Assembly: GCF_018588885.1 (NCBI RefSeq)
Contig: NZ_JAFFIW010000001.1
Span: forward strand, 269,686 to 333,685
DNA length: 64,000 bases
Direction of reading: 5' to 3'
Source of the DNA: Mesorhizobium sp. dw_380
GTDB taxonomy: Bacteria > Pseudomonadota > Alphaproteobacteria > Rhizobiales > Rhizobiaceae
Positions 19,173 through 29,166 of the stretch are shown piece by piece. The notes under the pieces were generated by a model, which was given only the letters and a program-made list of their open reading frames with translations, did not search any database and was not told the origin of the DNA. How positions within the stretch are numbered: position 1 is the first letter of the stretch; each line of letters starts with the position of its first letter. The position numbers and the translations under genes are program-made.

Positions 19173-20044
19173 CCTTGAGCGGCCTGGACCTGAAAGCGGT
19201 AGGACCGCGCATCCGCATGATGATGCCGCATCTCACCCCGCTGGAGGCGAAGGTGGTGGAAACCGTCTTCGGCCGGCGCGGCTTTGATGAGAGCATACCG
19301 CTGAAGCAGATCGCCGAGGAGGCCGGAGTATCGGAAGCGATGGTGGTCAAGATCGCCAAGAAGCTCGGTTTCTCCGGCTATCGCGACTTCCGCACCGCCG
19401 TCTATGAGTACAGCCGCCTGCCGACCGCCGAGATGCACCAGGAATTGTCGTCCGACGACAGTTCGGCCGAGATCGTGCAGAAAGTGTTCCGCACCTCGAT
19501 CCAGGCGCTGGAGGAGACGCTGGCCATCCTCGACATAGAGGATTTCGACCGCGCCGCCGATCTGCTCTTCCGATCCAAAACCCGCGACTTCTACGGCGTC
19601 GGCGGTTCGGCGCAGATCGCGCGCGACGTCTCGCACAAATTCCTGCGCATCGGCATCCGCGCATCCGTCTACGACGATTCCCACATGATGCTGATGTCGG
19701 CCTCGCTGCTTGGCGCGGACGACATTGCCGTCGGCTTCTCGCATTCGGGCAACACGTCAGCCGTCATCGATGCCATCCAGCTGGCGCGCAAGAGTGGTGC
19801 GCGCACGCTTGCCATCACCAATTACGACAACTCGCCTCTGGCGGCGGTCGCCGATATCGTTCTTTGCTCGACCGCCCAGGGGTCACCCCTGATGGGCGAG
19901 AATGCGGCGGCGCGCATCGCCCAGCTCAACATCCTCGACGCGCTGTTCGTGGCGGTGGCGCAGCGCGATTACCAGTCGGCGGAGCGCAATCTCGGTCGCA
20001 CCATGTCGGCGGTGGCATCGAAACGAAAAGACCGGGGCTCATGA
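19169..20044 (+). CDS. RpiR/MurR-family transcriptional regulator (HTH + SIS)
   Basis: A 291-residue regulator. The N-terminal HTH_6 domain (residues about 15-90; PLKQIAEEAGVSEAMVVKIA) is followed by a sugar isomerase (SIS) domain (about 130-270; DFYGVGGSAQIARDVSHKFL and VGFSHSGNTSAVIDAI). The SIS domain in this family binds a phosphorylated sugar. As it is embedded in the transporter operon between permease and kinase genes, it probably senses a phosphosugar made by the pathway and acts on the inverted repeat upstream of 14538. Overlaps of 4 bp on both sides indicate tight translational coupling. Confidence 0.92.
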   Translation: MTLSGLDLKAVGPRIRMMMPHLTPLEAKVVETVFGRRGFDESIPLKQIAEEAGVSEAMVVKIAKKLGFSGYRDFRTAVYEYSRLPTAEMHQELSSDDSSAEIVQKVFRTSIQALEETLAILDIEDFDRAADLLFRSKTRDFYGVGGSAQIARDVSHKFLRIGIRASVYDDSHMMLMSASLLGADDIAVGFSHSGNTSAVIDAIQLARKSGARTLAITNYDNSPLAAVADIVLCSTAQGSPLMGENAAARIAQLNILDALFVAVAQRDYQSAERNLGRTMSAVASKRKDRGS

Positions 20045-20976
20045 CGCTGCCAACAACACAGCCGGTCACCGTCCTCGGCAGCCTGCATTACGACATCATG
20101 GTCGACGCGCCCGACCGCCCGCGCAAGGGCGAGACGGTGACCGGCCATGCCTGGCGCCCGAAATGCGGCGGCAAGGGTGGCAATCAGGCGGTCTCAGCGG
20201 CGCGGGCCGGCGTAAGCGCGGCGATGATCGGTGCCGTCGGCGACGATGATTTCGGCACGGCGTTGCTGGCCAATCTCGATCACGCCGGCGTTGACCGACG
20301 CTTCGTGCGGGTGGCGTCGGATGCCGGCTCCGGCATGAGCGTGGCAATCTTCGACGCAGGCGGTGACTATGGCGCGGTGATCGTCTCGGGCAGCAATCTG
20401 ACGCTCGGCGAAAAGGACATCGCGGCCGCTTCCGAAGTGGTGACCCAAACGGCGGTGCTCCTGCTGCAGAATGAAGTGCCGGAAGCTGCCAACATTGCCG
20501 CCGCACGCGCGGTGAAGTCACAGGGCGGCCGCGTCGTGCTCAACGCCGCGCCGGCACGCGAGCTCTCCGCCGAGTTGATCGCGCTTGTCGACATTCTCGT
20601 GGTTAACGCCATCGAGGCGGAATTCCTGGCCGGCGTGGCCGTTGTCGAAACCCTCGACGGCGCCGTGCACGCCGCGCGGCGGCTTATCGATCTCTGCCCG
20701 GTCGCAATCGTGACTGCGGGCGCGGATGGTGTCGCGTGCTGCGACCGGCAAGGGGAGGCCTTCGCGTTGCCGGCCATCCCGGTCAAGCTTGTCAGCACGC
20801 ATGGCGCGGGCGATGAGTTCGTCGGGGCCCTGGCGGCGTCACTTGCCCGTGGGGAAGGAATGCGAGCGGCCGTCAGGGCCGCCAACGCCGCTTCGGCTTT
20901 GCTGGTCTCGACGCCCGAGGCGGAGCGCCATGGTCTCGGAAGCGCTGATTTTCATCGTGCCGGGGAGCGGCAATAG
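20041..20976 (+). CDS. PfkB-family carbohydrate kinase (ribokinase-like)
   Basis: A 311-residue kinase. The N-terminal motif is [17 protein letters not shown] (PfkB signature 1), and the C-terminal catalytic motif is [20 protein letters not shown], with the general-base Asp in GAGD. The start ATG at 20041 overlaps the stop of the RpiR gene (ATGA); the frame is open further upstream, but that sequence lies within the regulator. It is last in the sugar operon and would phosphorylate the imported sugar or its isomerised product. The ribokinase-like sequence suggests a pentose or similar sugar, without proof. Confidence 0.92.
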   Translation: MTLPTTQPVTVLGSLHYDIMVDAPDRPRKGETVTGHAWRPKCGGKGGNQAVSAARAGVSAAMIGAVGDDDFGTALLANLDHAGVDRRFVRVASDAGSGMSVAIFDAGGDYGAVIVSGSNLTLGEKDIAAASEVVTQTAVLLLQNEVPEAANIAAARAVKSQGGRVVLNAAPARELSAELIALVDILVVNAIEAEFLAGVAVVETLDGAVHAARRLIDLCPVAIVTAGADGVACCDRQGEAFALPAIPVKLVSTHGAGDEFVGALAASLARGEGMRAAVRAANAASALLVSTPEAERHGLGSADFHRAGERQ

Positions 20977-21041
20977 CCGCATATCCTTGCGGCATCGCGC
21001 GAATTCCGCTAAGGCGCGCCTTTGTCGCCGGGAGCATTAGC

Positions 21042-21539
21042 TTGAACGATCAACGCGCCGACGTCGCCATCATCATGGGCAGCCAGTCCGACTGGGCGAC
21101 GATGCGCCAGGCGGCCGAGACGCTGGAGGCGCTGGGCGTCCCGCACAAGCGGCTGATCATCTCCGCGCATCGCACACCCGACAGGCTCTATGAGTTCGCC
21201 AGGGGCGCCAAGGCCGCCGGCTACAAGGTGATCATCGCCGGCGCCGGCGGTGCGGCGCACCTGCCCGGCATGACGGCGGCCATGACACCGCTGCCGGTAT
21301 TTGGCGTCCCGGTGGAATCGAAGGCGCTGTCGGGACAAGATTCCTTGCTCTCCATCGTCCAGATGCCGGCCGGCATCCCCGTCGGGACGCTGGCCATCGG
21401 CAAGGCCGGCGCGGCCAATGCCGCCCTCCTGGCCGCCGCCGTGCTGGCGCTAAATGACGACGCGCTTGCCCAACGCCTCGATGCCTGGCGTGCCTCGCAG
21501 ACCGCCAAGGTCGCGACTGAGCCGACGGACACGCCGTGA
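21042..21539 (+). CDS. purE: N5-carboxyaminoimidazole ribonucleotide mutase
   Basis: A 165-residue PurE class I enzyme of purine synthesis. Motifs are [12 protein letters not shown] (residues about 10-21), [13 protein letters not shown] and [21 protein letters not shown]. The start is a TTG at 21042, with GGAG 7 bp upstream; no ATG is suitably placed. It moves the carboxylate of N5-CAIR, made by the next gene, to give CAIR. The stop overlaps the purK start (GTGA), so the pair is translationally coupled. Confidence 0.96.
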   Translation: MNDQRADVAIIMGSQSDWATMRQAAETLEALGVPHKRLIISAHRTPDRLYEFARGAKAAGYKVIIAGAGGAAHLPGMTAAMTPLPVFGVPVESKALSGQDSLLSIVQMPAGIPVGTLAIGKAGAANAALLAAAVLALNDDALAQRLDAWRASQTAKVATEPTDTP

Positions 21540-22612
21540 GCCTGCCCGCCGGATCGACCATCGGCATCATTGGCGGCGGCCAGCTCGGCCGCATGCTGGC
21601 GATGTCAGCCGCCCGCCTCGGCTACCGCACCGTGGTGCTGGAGCCGCAGCCGGAGTGCCCGGCCGCCCAGGTCGCCAACCGGCAGATTACGTCAGCCTAT
21701 GATGACCCGGCCGCTCTTGCCGAACTGGCGGCCGCAAGTTCCGTCGTCACCTACGAGTTCGAGAATGTGCCGGTCGCGGCCGCTGGTGCGCTTGCCGCCG
21801 ACGTAGCGGTTTATCCGCCGGCGCGAGCGCTTGACATGGCGCAGGACCGGGTGAGCGAAAAGACATTCCTCAACGGTATCAGCATTGCCACTGCGGATTT
21901 CCGTTCGGTCGACACTGACGATGAGCTGACGGCGGCGCTGAAGGCATTCGGTGGCAGCGGCATCCTGAAAACGCGGCGCATGGGTTATGACGGCAAGGGC
22001 CAGCGCGTGTTCCGCAACATGGAAACCGGCGGCTTCGCCGGCACCTGCGAGGCGATGGGCAATGTGCCGCTGATCCTCGAAAGCTTAGTACCGTTCGAGC
22101 GCGAGATATCCGTGATCGCGGCGCGTGGGCTGGACGGGACGGTGGCCGCCTACGATCCGGCCGAGAATGTCCACCGCGACGGCATTCTCCACACCTCGAC
22201 CGTGCCGGCCGCCATCCTGCCCGAGACGGCGGCCGCCGCACGCGCGGAGGCATCGAAGATCCTGTCGGCGCTCGATTATGTCGGCGTCATCGGCGTCGAG
22301 TTCTTCGTGCTGGCCGACGGTTCGCTGCTTGCCAACGAGATCGCGCCACGCGTGCACAATTCCGGCCACTGGACCGAAGCCGCCTGCATCGTTTCGCAGT
22401 TCGAACAGCACATCCGCGCGGTTGCCGGCCTGACGCTCGGCAGTCCGGACCGCCATTCCGATTGCGTGATGGAAAACCTGATCGGCGACGACGTGCTGCG
22501 TGTTCCGGAACTGCTCGCCGAGCCCGATCTGATGCTGCATCTTTACGGCAAGGCGGAGGCGCGGCCCGGCCGCAAGATGGGCCACTTCACCCGCATCAGC
22601 CGCCGTACTTGA
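21536..22612 (+). CDS. purK: N5-carboxyaminoimidazole ribonucleotide synthetase
   Basis: A 358-residue ATP-grasp enzyme. The N-terminal domain starts [18 protein letters not shown]-binding residues are in [14 protein letters not shown] and the catalytic loop in [20 protein letters not shown]. The GTG start overlaps the purE stop. The protein has the full family length. It uses ATP and bicarbonate to carboxylate AIR and hands the product to PurE. It is convergent with the LprI-like gene, 14 bp away. Confidence 0.96.
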   Translation: MSLPAGSTIGIIGGGQLGRMLAMSAARLGYRTVVLEPQPECPAAQVANRQITSAYDDPAALAELAAASSVVTYEFENVPVAAAGALAADVAVYPPARALDMAQDRVSEKTFLNGISIATADFRSVDTDDELTAALKAFGGSGILKTRRMGYDGKGQRVFRNMETGGFAGTCEAMGNVPLILESLVPFEREISVIAARGLDGTVAAYDPAENVHRDGILHTSTVPAAILPETAAAARAEASKILSALDYVGVIGVEFFVLADGSLLANEIAPRVHNSGHWTEAACIVSQFEQHIRAVAGLTLGSPDRHSDCVMENLIGDDVLRVPELLAEPDLMLHLYGKAEARPGRKMGHFTRISRRT

Positions 22613-22626
22613 CCTCGAAAACGAGC

Positions 22627-23037
22627 CTATTGCACCTCGTCCTCGTCGGGACTGGCGCAGCTCGCATCGCCTTGCTCGCAATTGGAAGAAGCGAGTTGCT
22701 TGATGCGCTCATTGGTCAGCCTGGTCAGGCATTGCGAAACCTCCATCGCGTGGATGGAGCCGCCTGCGCTGGCGGCGGTGGTATCAGCGCATTCGGCGTC
22801 ACGGAAAGCGATCCAGGCGCGTTGCGCCGCCTGCAGCGATCTCTTGCCATCGGCATCGTCCGAGCCGATCAGGTTCTGGTAGGCTGTATTGAGCCTGGCG
22901 TCGGCGGCCTGGTAGTCCTCGCCGGCGCAGATGTTCATCATCTGCTGGCCGTCGTCGGAGCGGTCGCATTCCTGGGCGCGCGCGGTTGCGGTCGCCGCCA
23001 GGACGACAAGGCAGGCGGGCAGGAATATTCGGCGCAT
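22627..23037 (-). CDS. LprI-like (DUF1311) secreted protein
   Basis: A 136-residue exported protein. It has a Sec signal (MRRIFLPACLVVLAATATARA) and a DUF1311 domain with four or more Cys, including MMNICAGEDYQAADARLNTAYQ and WIAFRDAECAD. The ATG at 23037 is chosen because the signal peptide starts there; the upstream frame is not protein-like. DUF1311 includes mycobacterial LprI, a lysozyme inhibitor. Whether this protein inhibits lysozyme is unknown. The C-terminus is acidic (DEDEVQ). Confidence 0.85.
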   Translation of the reverse strand: MRRIFLPACLVVLAATATARAQECDRSDDGQQMMNICAGEDYQAADARLNTAYQNLIGSDDADGKRSLQAAQRAWIAFRDAECADTTAASAGGSIHAMEVSQCLTRLTNERIKQLASSNCEQGDASCASPDEDEVQ

Positions 23038-23267
23038 GATCGTCCCCAAATCACTTGAAATACACGGCATCATCCCAGCCCGCCCCTGGCCAGGCAATGC
23101 CGCAGGGCCGACATGGCGGATATTTGATGATATCAGGACGTGGAACACGCTTGCGGTTGACACGGGCAAGGCTCCTCGTTTATGAGCCACCCACAGTTCA
23201 AAGGCGCGTCTTCTGGCGCGCCTTAAAATTTCGACCCGGAAGCGGGTCCACACCGACAGGCAAGACA

Positions 23268-23393
23268 ATGAAGATCAAGAATTCGCTCAAGGCGCTGAAG
23301 GCGCGTCATCGCGACAACCAGCTGGTTCGCCGCAAGGGCCGCGTCTATATCATCAACAAGACCGCCCCGCGCTACAAGGCGCGCCAGGGCTGA
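23268..23393 (+). CDS. rpmJ: 50S ribosomal protein L36, Cys-less form
   Basis: A 41-residue basic protein starting [20 protein letters not shown] and continuing with [20 protein letters not shown]. This is the zinc-independent (C-minus, ykgO-like) form of L36, as it lacks the CxxC...CxxxH zinc ligands. The form is normal for Rhizobiales. It assembles into the large ribosomal subunit. A terminator follows within 10 bp. Confidence 0.96.
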   Translation: MKIKNSLKALKARHRDNQLVRRKGRVYIINKTAPRYKARQG

Positions 23394-23402
23394 GCTTTCG
23401 GC

Positions 23403-23425
23403 CGGAGGCTTTTTTGCCTCCGTTT
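23403..23425 (+). terminator. intrinsic terminator after rpmJ
   Basis: CGGAGGC (23403-23409) pairs with GCCTCCG (23416-23422) around a T6 loop, followed by TTT. It lies 9 bp after the rpmJ stop codon. The U-tract is short. Confidence 0.65.
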
Positions 23426-23506
23426 GCACGATGCTGTCGCCGGCCCTGCCGGCGCCTCACGCTAAAATCACTTTGATGTTCCGCCGCCCGGGATTAAAGT
23501 CGGGCG

Positions 23507-24109
23507 ATGCGGTTTCTTTTTGCATTTTTGATAGCTTTCCCTGTTTCCGTTGCCATGCCGGCTTGGGCTGCGGACGATCAGCCTGCTCATCCGGCGGCCC
23601 CTGAGGTTCCGGCCCCGCCGGTGACCAAACAGGCCCGGCTCGACAAGCTGTTCACCGACCTCAGGCGCGAGCGCAACGAAAAGGCGGCCGAGCGCATTGC
23701 CGGCAACATCTGGAACGAGTGGTCCCGGTCCGGCAGCGCCTCCATCGACCTGATGATGCAGTGGTCGCAAAAAGCCATCGAGAACCAGAAATTCGACGTC
23801 GCGCTCGATTTCCTCGATCAGGTGGTGACCTTGCAGCCGACCTACGCCGAAGGCTGGAACCGGCGCGCCACGGTGCATTTCATGATGAAGAACTACGGCA
23901 AGTCGATGTCCGACATCAATCGCACGCTGCAGCTCGAGCCGCGCCATTTCGGTGCGCTGTCGGGTCTTGCGCAGATCATGGCGCTGACCGGCCACAAGCA
24001 GTCGGCGCTCGAGGCCTGGCAGAAGGTGCTGGCCATCTATCCGATGATGCGCAACGCCCAGGACCAGGTCGCGACACTCTCGGAAGAGCTTGCCGGAGAA
24101 GGCATATAA
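23507..24109 (+). CDS. secreted tetratricopeptide-repeat protein
   Basis: A 200-residue protein with a Sec signal (MRFLFAFLIAFPVSVAMPAWA) followed by a Pro/Ala-rich stretch and about three TPR-like units (residues about 80-190; FDVALDFLDQVVTLQPTYAEGW and YGKSMSDINRTLQLEPRHFGAL, each partial). It is probably periplasmic and mediates protein contacts. The specific role is unknown. The stop codon is followed after one base by the first heptamer array, which runs up to the next gene. Confidence 0.85.
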   Translation: MRFLFAFLIAFPVSVAMPAWAADDQPAHPAAPEVPAPPVTKQARLDKLFTDLRRERNEKAAERIAGNIWNEWSRSGSASIDLMMQWSQKAIENQKFDVALDFLDQVVTLQPTYAEGWNRRATVHFMMKNYGKSMSDINRTLQLEPRHFGALSGLAQIMALTGHKQSALEAWQKVLAIYPMMRNAQDQVATLSEELAGEGI

Positions 24110-24110
24110 G

Positions 24111-24254
<144 letters not shown>

Positions 24255-24294
24255 CTCCTCCAGAACTTATCCCTCCCCACCCCCGTATTCCCCC

Positions 24295-25362
24295 ATGAAC
24301 CTGCTCTACGCCGCGCCCGCCTTCCTGATGGCGTTTGTTTTCAGCCTTGTCGGCGTCACCCGCGTCGGCTCATGGCTGATCGAACGTCGCAATCCGCCGA
24401 TCGGCGAATTTGCCGACATTGGCGGCACACGCATCCATTATGTCCACATTCCGGCGCCCGCCAACGCGGACCTGCCGCCGATCGTCTTCATCCACGGCGC
24501 CAGCGCCAATCTGAGGGATCAGATGCTGCCGCTGAGGCCAGTGCTCGAAGGCCGCGCCGAAATGCTGTTCTTCGACCGGCCGGGGCACGGCTGGTCGGGG
24601 CGCGGACCGGGCAACAACGAAGACCCGTCGGCACAGGCACGAACGCTGGCCGCACTGATGGACCAACTCGATATTCCCAAGGCGATCATCGTCGGCCATT
24701 CCTTCGGCGGCGCCATAACCACCGCCTTTGGCCGTGAACACCCTGATAAGACGCTCGGTCTCGTCTTGCTGGCGCCCGCGACCCATCCCTGGCCGGGCGG
24801 CGCGACCGCCTGGTACTACGATCTGACCACCATTCCGTTGATCGGCCGGCTGTTCTCCGAAACGCTGGCCTATCCGGCCGGAACGCTGCGGATGGGTGAT
24901 GCCACGACCTGCGTCTTCTCACCCAACAAGGTGCCGGATGGCTATGGCAACAAGGCCGCGATCCCCCTGGTGCTGCGGCCATCGGCCTTTCGCGCCAACG
25001 CCACCGATGTAGCCGGACTCTATCGCTATACGCTCGGCGCGGCGCCGCACTACAACGAAATCACGGCGCCGACCGTCGTCATCTCCGGCGACCGCGACAA
25101 GGTCGTTTTTGCGCATATTCACTCCGTCGGCCTGGCACGCGACATATCGGGCGCCGAACTGGTCTGGGTGCGCAATCTCGGCCACAAGCCGGACTGGATT
25201 GCCGCCGACCTCGTCGTCGGCGCCATCGAGAAGGTCGCGGGCAAGGATATCGATCTGGAGGCGATGGCCAGGGTGGTCGAAGCTCGGATTGCAGTCGATG
25301 CCCATGGCGTCGGCAAGTGCGCCGACATCAAGGAGCCGGAGGCGGAGCTGGCACCGACCTGA
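24295..25362 (+). CDS. alpha/beta hydrolase, membrane-anchored
   Basis: A 355-residue alpha/beta hydrolase. An N-terminal hydrophobic helix ([19 protein letters not shown]) looks like an uncleaved anchor. The oxyanion region is [13 protein letters not shown]; the nucleophile is Ser136 in [11 protein letters not shown]; an Asp in [12 protein letters not shown] and the His in RNLGHKPDW complete a plausible triad. The substrate is unknown, and esterase or haloalkane-dehalogenase-like annotations would be guesses. A heptamer array sits between this gene and the TPR gene upstream. Confidence 0.88.
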
Positions 25363-25510
25363 CCGCCAACTCCGCCACAGCTAAGACTTTCAGGGCAGCG
25401 CTGCCTCATCGCCTACCGGGCATTTCTCCCCGTATTGCGACGAGGAAAGGGCCGGCAGGCGGAAGGGGCTGGCGCCCGCGTCGGAGATTCCGCGCGGCAG
25501 TCCCACCGGT

Positions 25511-26944
25511 CTACCGGCCGGCCGATTCCGATCCGACATAGGCGATGCGCAGCATGTTGGTCGATCCAGGCGTCCTCAACGGAACGCCGGCGGTGATGAT
25601 GATGCGATCGCCTGGCTTGCCGAACTCTTCTTCCAGCGCGATGCGGCAGGCACGGTTGACCATGTCGTCTAGATCGGTGGCATCGGGCGAGACGACGCAA
25701 TGCGTGCCCCACAGAAGCGACAGCCGCCTGGCCGTGTTGACGATCGGCGACAGCGCCACGATCGGCACCTGCGGCCGTTCGCGCGCGGCGCGCAGGCCGG
25801 TGGTGCCGGACGCGGTGTAGGTGATGATTGCCGACAGTTTCAGCGTCTCGGCGATTTCGCGGGCGGCCAGCGAAATGGCGTCCGCGCCCGTCGCTTCCGG
25901 CTCCGAGCGCTGCGCATTGATGATGCCGGCATAGGTCGGGTCGGTTTCGACCTTGGTGGCGATGCGGTTCATCATCGCCACCGCTTCGACTGGATAAGCA
26001 CCCGCCGCCGATTCGGCCGACAGCATGATGGCGTCGGCGCCCTCGAAGACGGCGATCGAGACGTCGGACACTTCGGCGCGGGTCGGCACCGGTGCGGTGA
26101 TCATCGATTCCAGCATCTGCGTGGCGATCACCACCGGCTTGCCGGCGCGGCGTGCGGCGCGCGTGATCTGCTTCTGGATGCCAGGCACAGCCTCGAGCGG
26201 CATTTCGACGCCGAGATCGCCCCGGGCGACCATCAGCGCATCGGACAGTTCGATGATCTCGGCCAACCGGGTGACGGCCTGCGGCTTCTCGATCTTGGCC
26301 ATGATCAGCGCCCGGCCGCGCGCGATCTTGCGCGCTTCGGCCAGATCTTCCGGCCGCTGCACGAAGGACAGTGCGACCCAGTCGACGCCCGTGGCGAGCA
26401 CGGCGTCGAGATCCCTGCGATCCTTCTCGGTCAGCGCGCCGACCGGCAGGTCGGTGTCAGGCAGGCTGACGCCCTTCTTGTCGGAAATCGTGGTGCCGGC
26501 AATGACGGTGCAGACGATCGACTTGCCGTCGCTCTTCACCGCCTTCAGCTCGAGCTTGCCGTCATCGATCAGCAGGCGGTGGCCGGCTTCAACCGAACTC
26601 AGGATTTCGGGATGCGGCAGATAGACCCTGCTCGACGTGCCGGGCTCGGGATTGTCGTCGAGCGTGAAAGTCTGGCCTGGTGTCAGCACTTCCTTGCCGT
26701 TGGCGAACTTGCCGACGCGCAGCTTGGGGCCTTGTAGGTCGGCGAGGATGCCGATCGGCCGGCCAACCTGTTCCTCGACGGCACGGATGCGCCCGACCAG
26801 CGTGCGCATCAGTTCGTGGTCGGTGTGGCTCATATTGATGCGGAAAACGTCGGCGCCCGCTTCGAATAATTTCTTCAGCATCTCCTCGGAAGAGGAGGCC
26901 GGACCGATTGTGGCTAGGATCTTGACCTTGCGGCTGCGTCTCAT
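25511..26944 (-). CDS. pyk: pyruvate kinase
   Basis: A 477-residue enzyme converting PEP and ADP to pyruvate and ATP. The N-terminus is RKVKILATIGPASSSEEML; the PEP/Mg region reads MVARGDLGVEMPLEAVP, and the ATP-binding RINMSHTDHE lies at about residues 35-44. The C-terminal domain has ITYTASGTTGLRAARERPQV. It is of normal length. Its start overlaps the stop of the DUF1036 gene by 4 bp (ATGA), so the two genes form an operon, as in many Rhizobiales. Confidence 0.97.
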   Translation of the reverse strand: MRRSRKVKILATIGPASSSEEMLKKLFEAGADVFRINMSHTDHELMRTLVGRIRAVEEQVGRPIGILADLQGPKLRVGKFANGKEVLTPGQTFTLDDNPEPGTSSRVYLPHPEILSSVEAGHRLLIDDGKLELKAVKSDGKSIVCTVIAGTTISDKKGVSLPDTDLPVGALTEKDRRDLDAVLATGVDWVALSFVQRPEDLAEARKIARGRALIMAKIEKPQAVTRLAEIIELSDALMVARGDLGVEMPLEAVPGIQKQITRAARRAGKPVVIATQMLESMITAPVPTRAEVSDVSIAVFEGADAIMLSAESAAGAYPVEAVAMMNRIATKVETDPTYAGIINAQRSEPEATGADAISLAAREIAETLKLSAIITYTASGTTGLRAARERPQVPIVALSPIVNTARRLSLLWGTHCVVSPDATDLDDMVNRACRIALEEEFGKPGDRIIITAGVPLRTPGSTNMLRIAYVGSESAGR

Positions 26945-27459
26945 TGACTGTTGGTTCCCGGGGCGGCTGGTGCCCCTCCCGTTGCGGGCTCATCGGTCAG
27001 CTGGACCATCCAGCTTGCCTGCTCGCCCGTGTCATATTCCTGGAATCCGGCGCGCTGGAAGCCCCGGGCGACGCAGTCGTTTACGCCGGCGATCTTGAAC
27101 TCTTTCTCAGCCACGCACATGTTGATCGGGCCGTCCCAGCGTCCACCGCGCTCGGCGTCTTCTGCGTAAAGGTAATAAAACCTTGATGACAGCGGCCCTT
27201 CGATCAACGTCTTGCAGCTCGATCCTTCAATGTGCCACCAGCCTTCTGTGATCCAGCCGGCCTTGGCACGATAGCCGATGCCGACGCCGACCAGGTTCTG
27301 CGTGGCGTTGCAGACGCGGAAATCGGCGCGCGCCGGCGAGGCCATGACTATTGCCGACATGCCAACGGTCAGGGTCAGGAGCGGCATGGCAAAGGCAGAG
27401 CGCATGCTCTGCCTGCCGGCGGAACCCATTCCAAAACCCCTCAAGAACCACATCAGCAT
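26941..27459 (-). CDS. DUF1036 secreted protein
   Basis: A protein of about 172 residues with a Sec signal. The mature part (FRVCNATQNLVGVGIGYRAK, GWWHIEGSSCKTLIEG, YYLYAEDAERGGRW, MCVAEKEFKI and CVARGFQRAGF) matches DUF1036 and includes conserved Cys that may form disulfides. The start is uncertain: ATGs at 27459 and 27405 (MRSAFAMPLLTLTVG) both give a plausible signal peptide. It lies directly upstream of pyk with overlap, so it is probably co-transcribed with it. The function of DUF1036 is unknown. Confidence 0.88.
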   Translation of the reverse strand: MLMWFLRGFGMGSAGRQSMRSAFAMPLLTLTVGMSAIVMASPARADFRVCNATQNLVGVGIGYRAKAGWITEGWWHIEGSSCKTLIEGPLSSRFYYLYAEDAERGGRWDGPINMCVAEKEFKIAGVNDCVARGFQRAGFQEYDTGEQASWMVQLTDEPATGGAPAAPGTNSQ

Positions 27460-27674
27460 CTCTCTGCGCCCCTTTTCGGAAAAGTCCGCGCGCATGTCAA
27501 CGCGCCGTCTTGTCCAATTCCAATCGATTTAGGAAGGCTCCCGGCGCACTTTCCGTCACCCTTGCCAGATTTCAGCGGAAACCTTGGCCAAACAACGGCA
27601 TTGCACACGCATCGTCTTCGTGGAATGACGATAGCACCCTCCCCGGAAGCCAGCGAACAGACCATTTCCCGCCA

Positions 27675-28472
27675 ATGACCCGATCCACAGTTTTCGCGCC
27701 TTGCGACATTGTCGAAGGCGACCGCAAGCGAGGCATCGTGCTTTTGGCCGATCATGCCCGCCGCGACCTGCCCGACGACTATGGCAGCCTCGGCCTGCCC
27801 GCGGCGGAGTTCGACCGCCACATCGCCTACGACATCGGCGTCGAGGCGGTGACGCGCGAACTCGCCGCCTTGCTTGACGTGCCGGCGGTCATCGCCAATT
27901 TCTCGCGGCTGCTGATCGATCCCAATCGCGGCGAGGACGACCCGACCCTCATTCGCCAGCTTTACGACGGCACCGTCGTTCCGGGGAACTATCCCATCGC
28001 GTCGGAGGAGCGCGAGAGGCGGCTCGAGCGCTTCTACCGCCCCTACCATGACGCCGTCGGCGCCATGATTGCTTCGGTCGCGCGGGCTTCCGGGCAAGCG
28101 CCCTTCATCTTCTCGGTGCATTCCTTCACGCCGACCATGCAGGGGATCAAGCGTCCCTGGCATGTCGGTATCCTGTGGGATCGCGACGACCGGGTGGCGC
28201 GGCCGCTGATCGATATGCTGGCCGAGGACAAGAACCTCGTCGTCGGCGACAACGAACCCTATGACGGCGCGCTGCGCGGCGACACCATGTTCAGGCATGC
28301 CATCGTCAATGGCTATGCGCATGCGCTGCTCGAAATCCGCCAGGATTTGATATCGAGCCAGCAGGGCGCCATCGCCTGGGCCGAACGGCTGGCGCCGATC
28401 GTTGACGTGATTGACCGCCGCGCCGATATACATGCGGTAAGGATGTTCGGCTCGCGCACCGGGCCGCTATGA
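27675..28472 (+). CDS. N-formylglutamate amidohydrolase family protein
   Basis: A 265-residue protein of the N-formylglutamate deformylase (HutG-like, PF05013) family. Typical segments are VLLADHARRDLPDDYGSLGL, NFSRLLIDPNRGEDD, YHDAVGAMI and FSVHSFTPTM with the conserved His. No other his-utilisation gene is adjacent. The family includes enzymes acting on other N-acylated amino acids. The start ATG is at 27675. The stop overlaps the frame of the DUF1244 gene, suggesting an operon. It is divergent from the DUF1036-pyk pair. Confidence 0.88.
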   Translation: MTRSTVFAPCDIVEGDRKRGIVLLADHARRDLPDDYGSLGLPAAEFDRHIAYDIGVEAVTRELAALLDVPAVIANFSRLLIDPNRGEDDPTLIRQLYDGTVVPGNYPIASEERERRLERFYRPYHDAVGAMIASVARASGQAPFIFSVHSFTPTMQGIKRPWHVGILWDRDDRVARPLIDMLAEDKNLVVGDNEPYDGALRGDTMFRHAIVNGYAHALLEIRQDLISSQQGAIAWAERLAPIVDVIDRRADIHAVRMFGSRTGPL

Positions 28473-28483
28473 CGGAGGTTTCG

Positions 28484-28792
28484 ATGACCGAACTCAGCGA
28501 CGATCAGAAACGCGACTTCGAGGCCGCCGCCTTTCGCCGGCTGCTCGAGCATCTCAGAGAACGCAGCGACGTCCAGAACATCGACCTGATGAACCTCGCC
28601 GGCTTCTGCCGCAACTGCCTGTCGAACTGGTATCGCGAGGCGGCCAATGCCGAGGGCATTGATCTCTCCAAGGACCAGTCGCGCGAGATCGTCTACGGCA
28701 TGCCCTACGCTGAATGGCAGGCGCTCAACCAGACCGAAGCCTCCGACGCCAAGAAGGCCGAATTCGAGGCAAGGCGACCCAGGGACCATTAG
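28484..28792 (+). CDS. DUF1244 family protein
   Basis: A 102-residue soluble helical protein, MTELSDDQKRDFEAAAFRRL, with conserved FCRNCLSNWY (two Cys) and MPYAEWQ. The ATG at 28484 has an ideal GGAGG site 5 bp upstream; an earlier in-frame ATG at 28469 overlaps the previous stop. The function of DUF1244 is unknown; in alphaproteobacteria it is commonly next to the N-formylglutamate amidohydrolase gene, as it is here. Confidence 0.88.
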   Translation: MTELSDDQKRDFEAAAFRRLLEHLRERSDVQNIDLMNLAGFCRNCLSNWYREAANAEGIDLSKDQSREIVYGMPYAEWQALNQTEASDAKKAEFEARRPRDH

Positions 28793-28817
28793 GTCACCAG
28801 CAGCCGGCACGCGCCTT

Positions 28818-29000
28818 CGTCATCCACGGGCGGAGCAGGAGCGAAAAGCTCCGTCGCGAAGACCCGAGGATCCATGCCGCGACCTTAATCGAAAAGCGCA
28901 GCGGACCAGAATTCTGCACCGTCGCATCGCTCAGAAGTCGCGGCATGGATCCTGGGGTCTGCGCTGCGTCGCTGCCTCCTTGCTTCGCCCCAGGATGACG
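28818..29000 (-). repeat. family B repeat, copy 2 (opposite orientation)
   Basis: The reverse complement of this stretch aligns end to end with the element at 4996-5168: start CATCCTGGGGCGAAGCAAGG, centre GCAGAATTCTG, end GCTCCGCCCGTGGATGACGA. It lies between the DUF1244 gene and the MFS transporter. The rest of this gene-free stretch (28793-29166) shows nothing else recognisable. Confidence 0.85.
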
Positions 29001-29166
29001 ACGGCATGGGCGCTTCAGCAATCTCCAACATAGGTAAGTCGCCACGAAGCGAGGCAGGGTTCTTCCCGCCTGTTTGGTCCAAGCATTTTCAGACAGCCAG
29101 CGCTTGACTGGAAATTGAATCGATCTAATTTGCCGCGCAAAGCCATTTTCTGACCGGATTCGCCTT

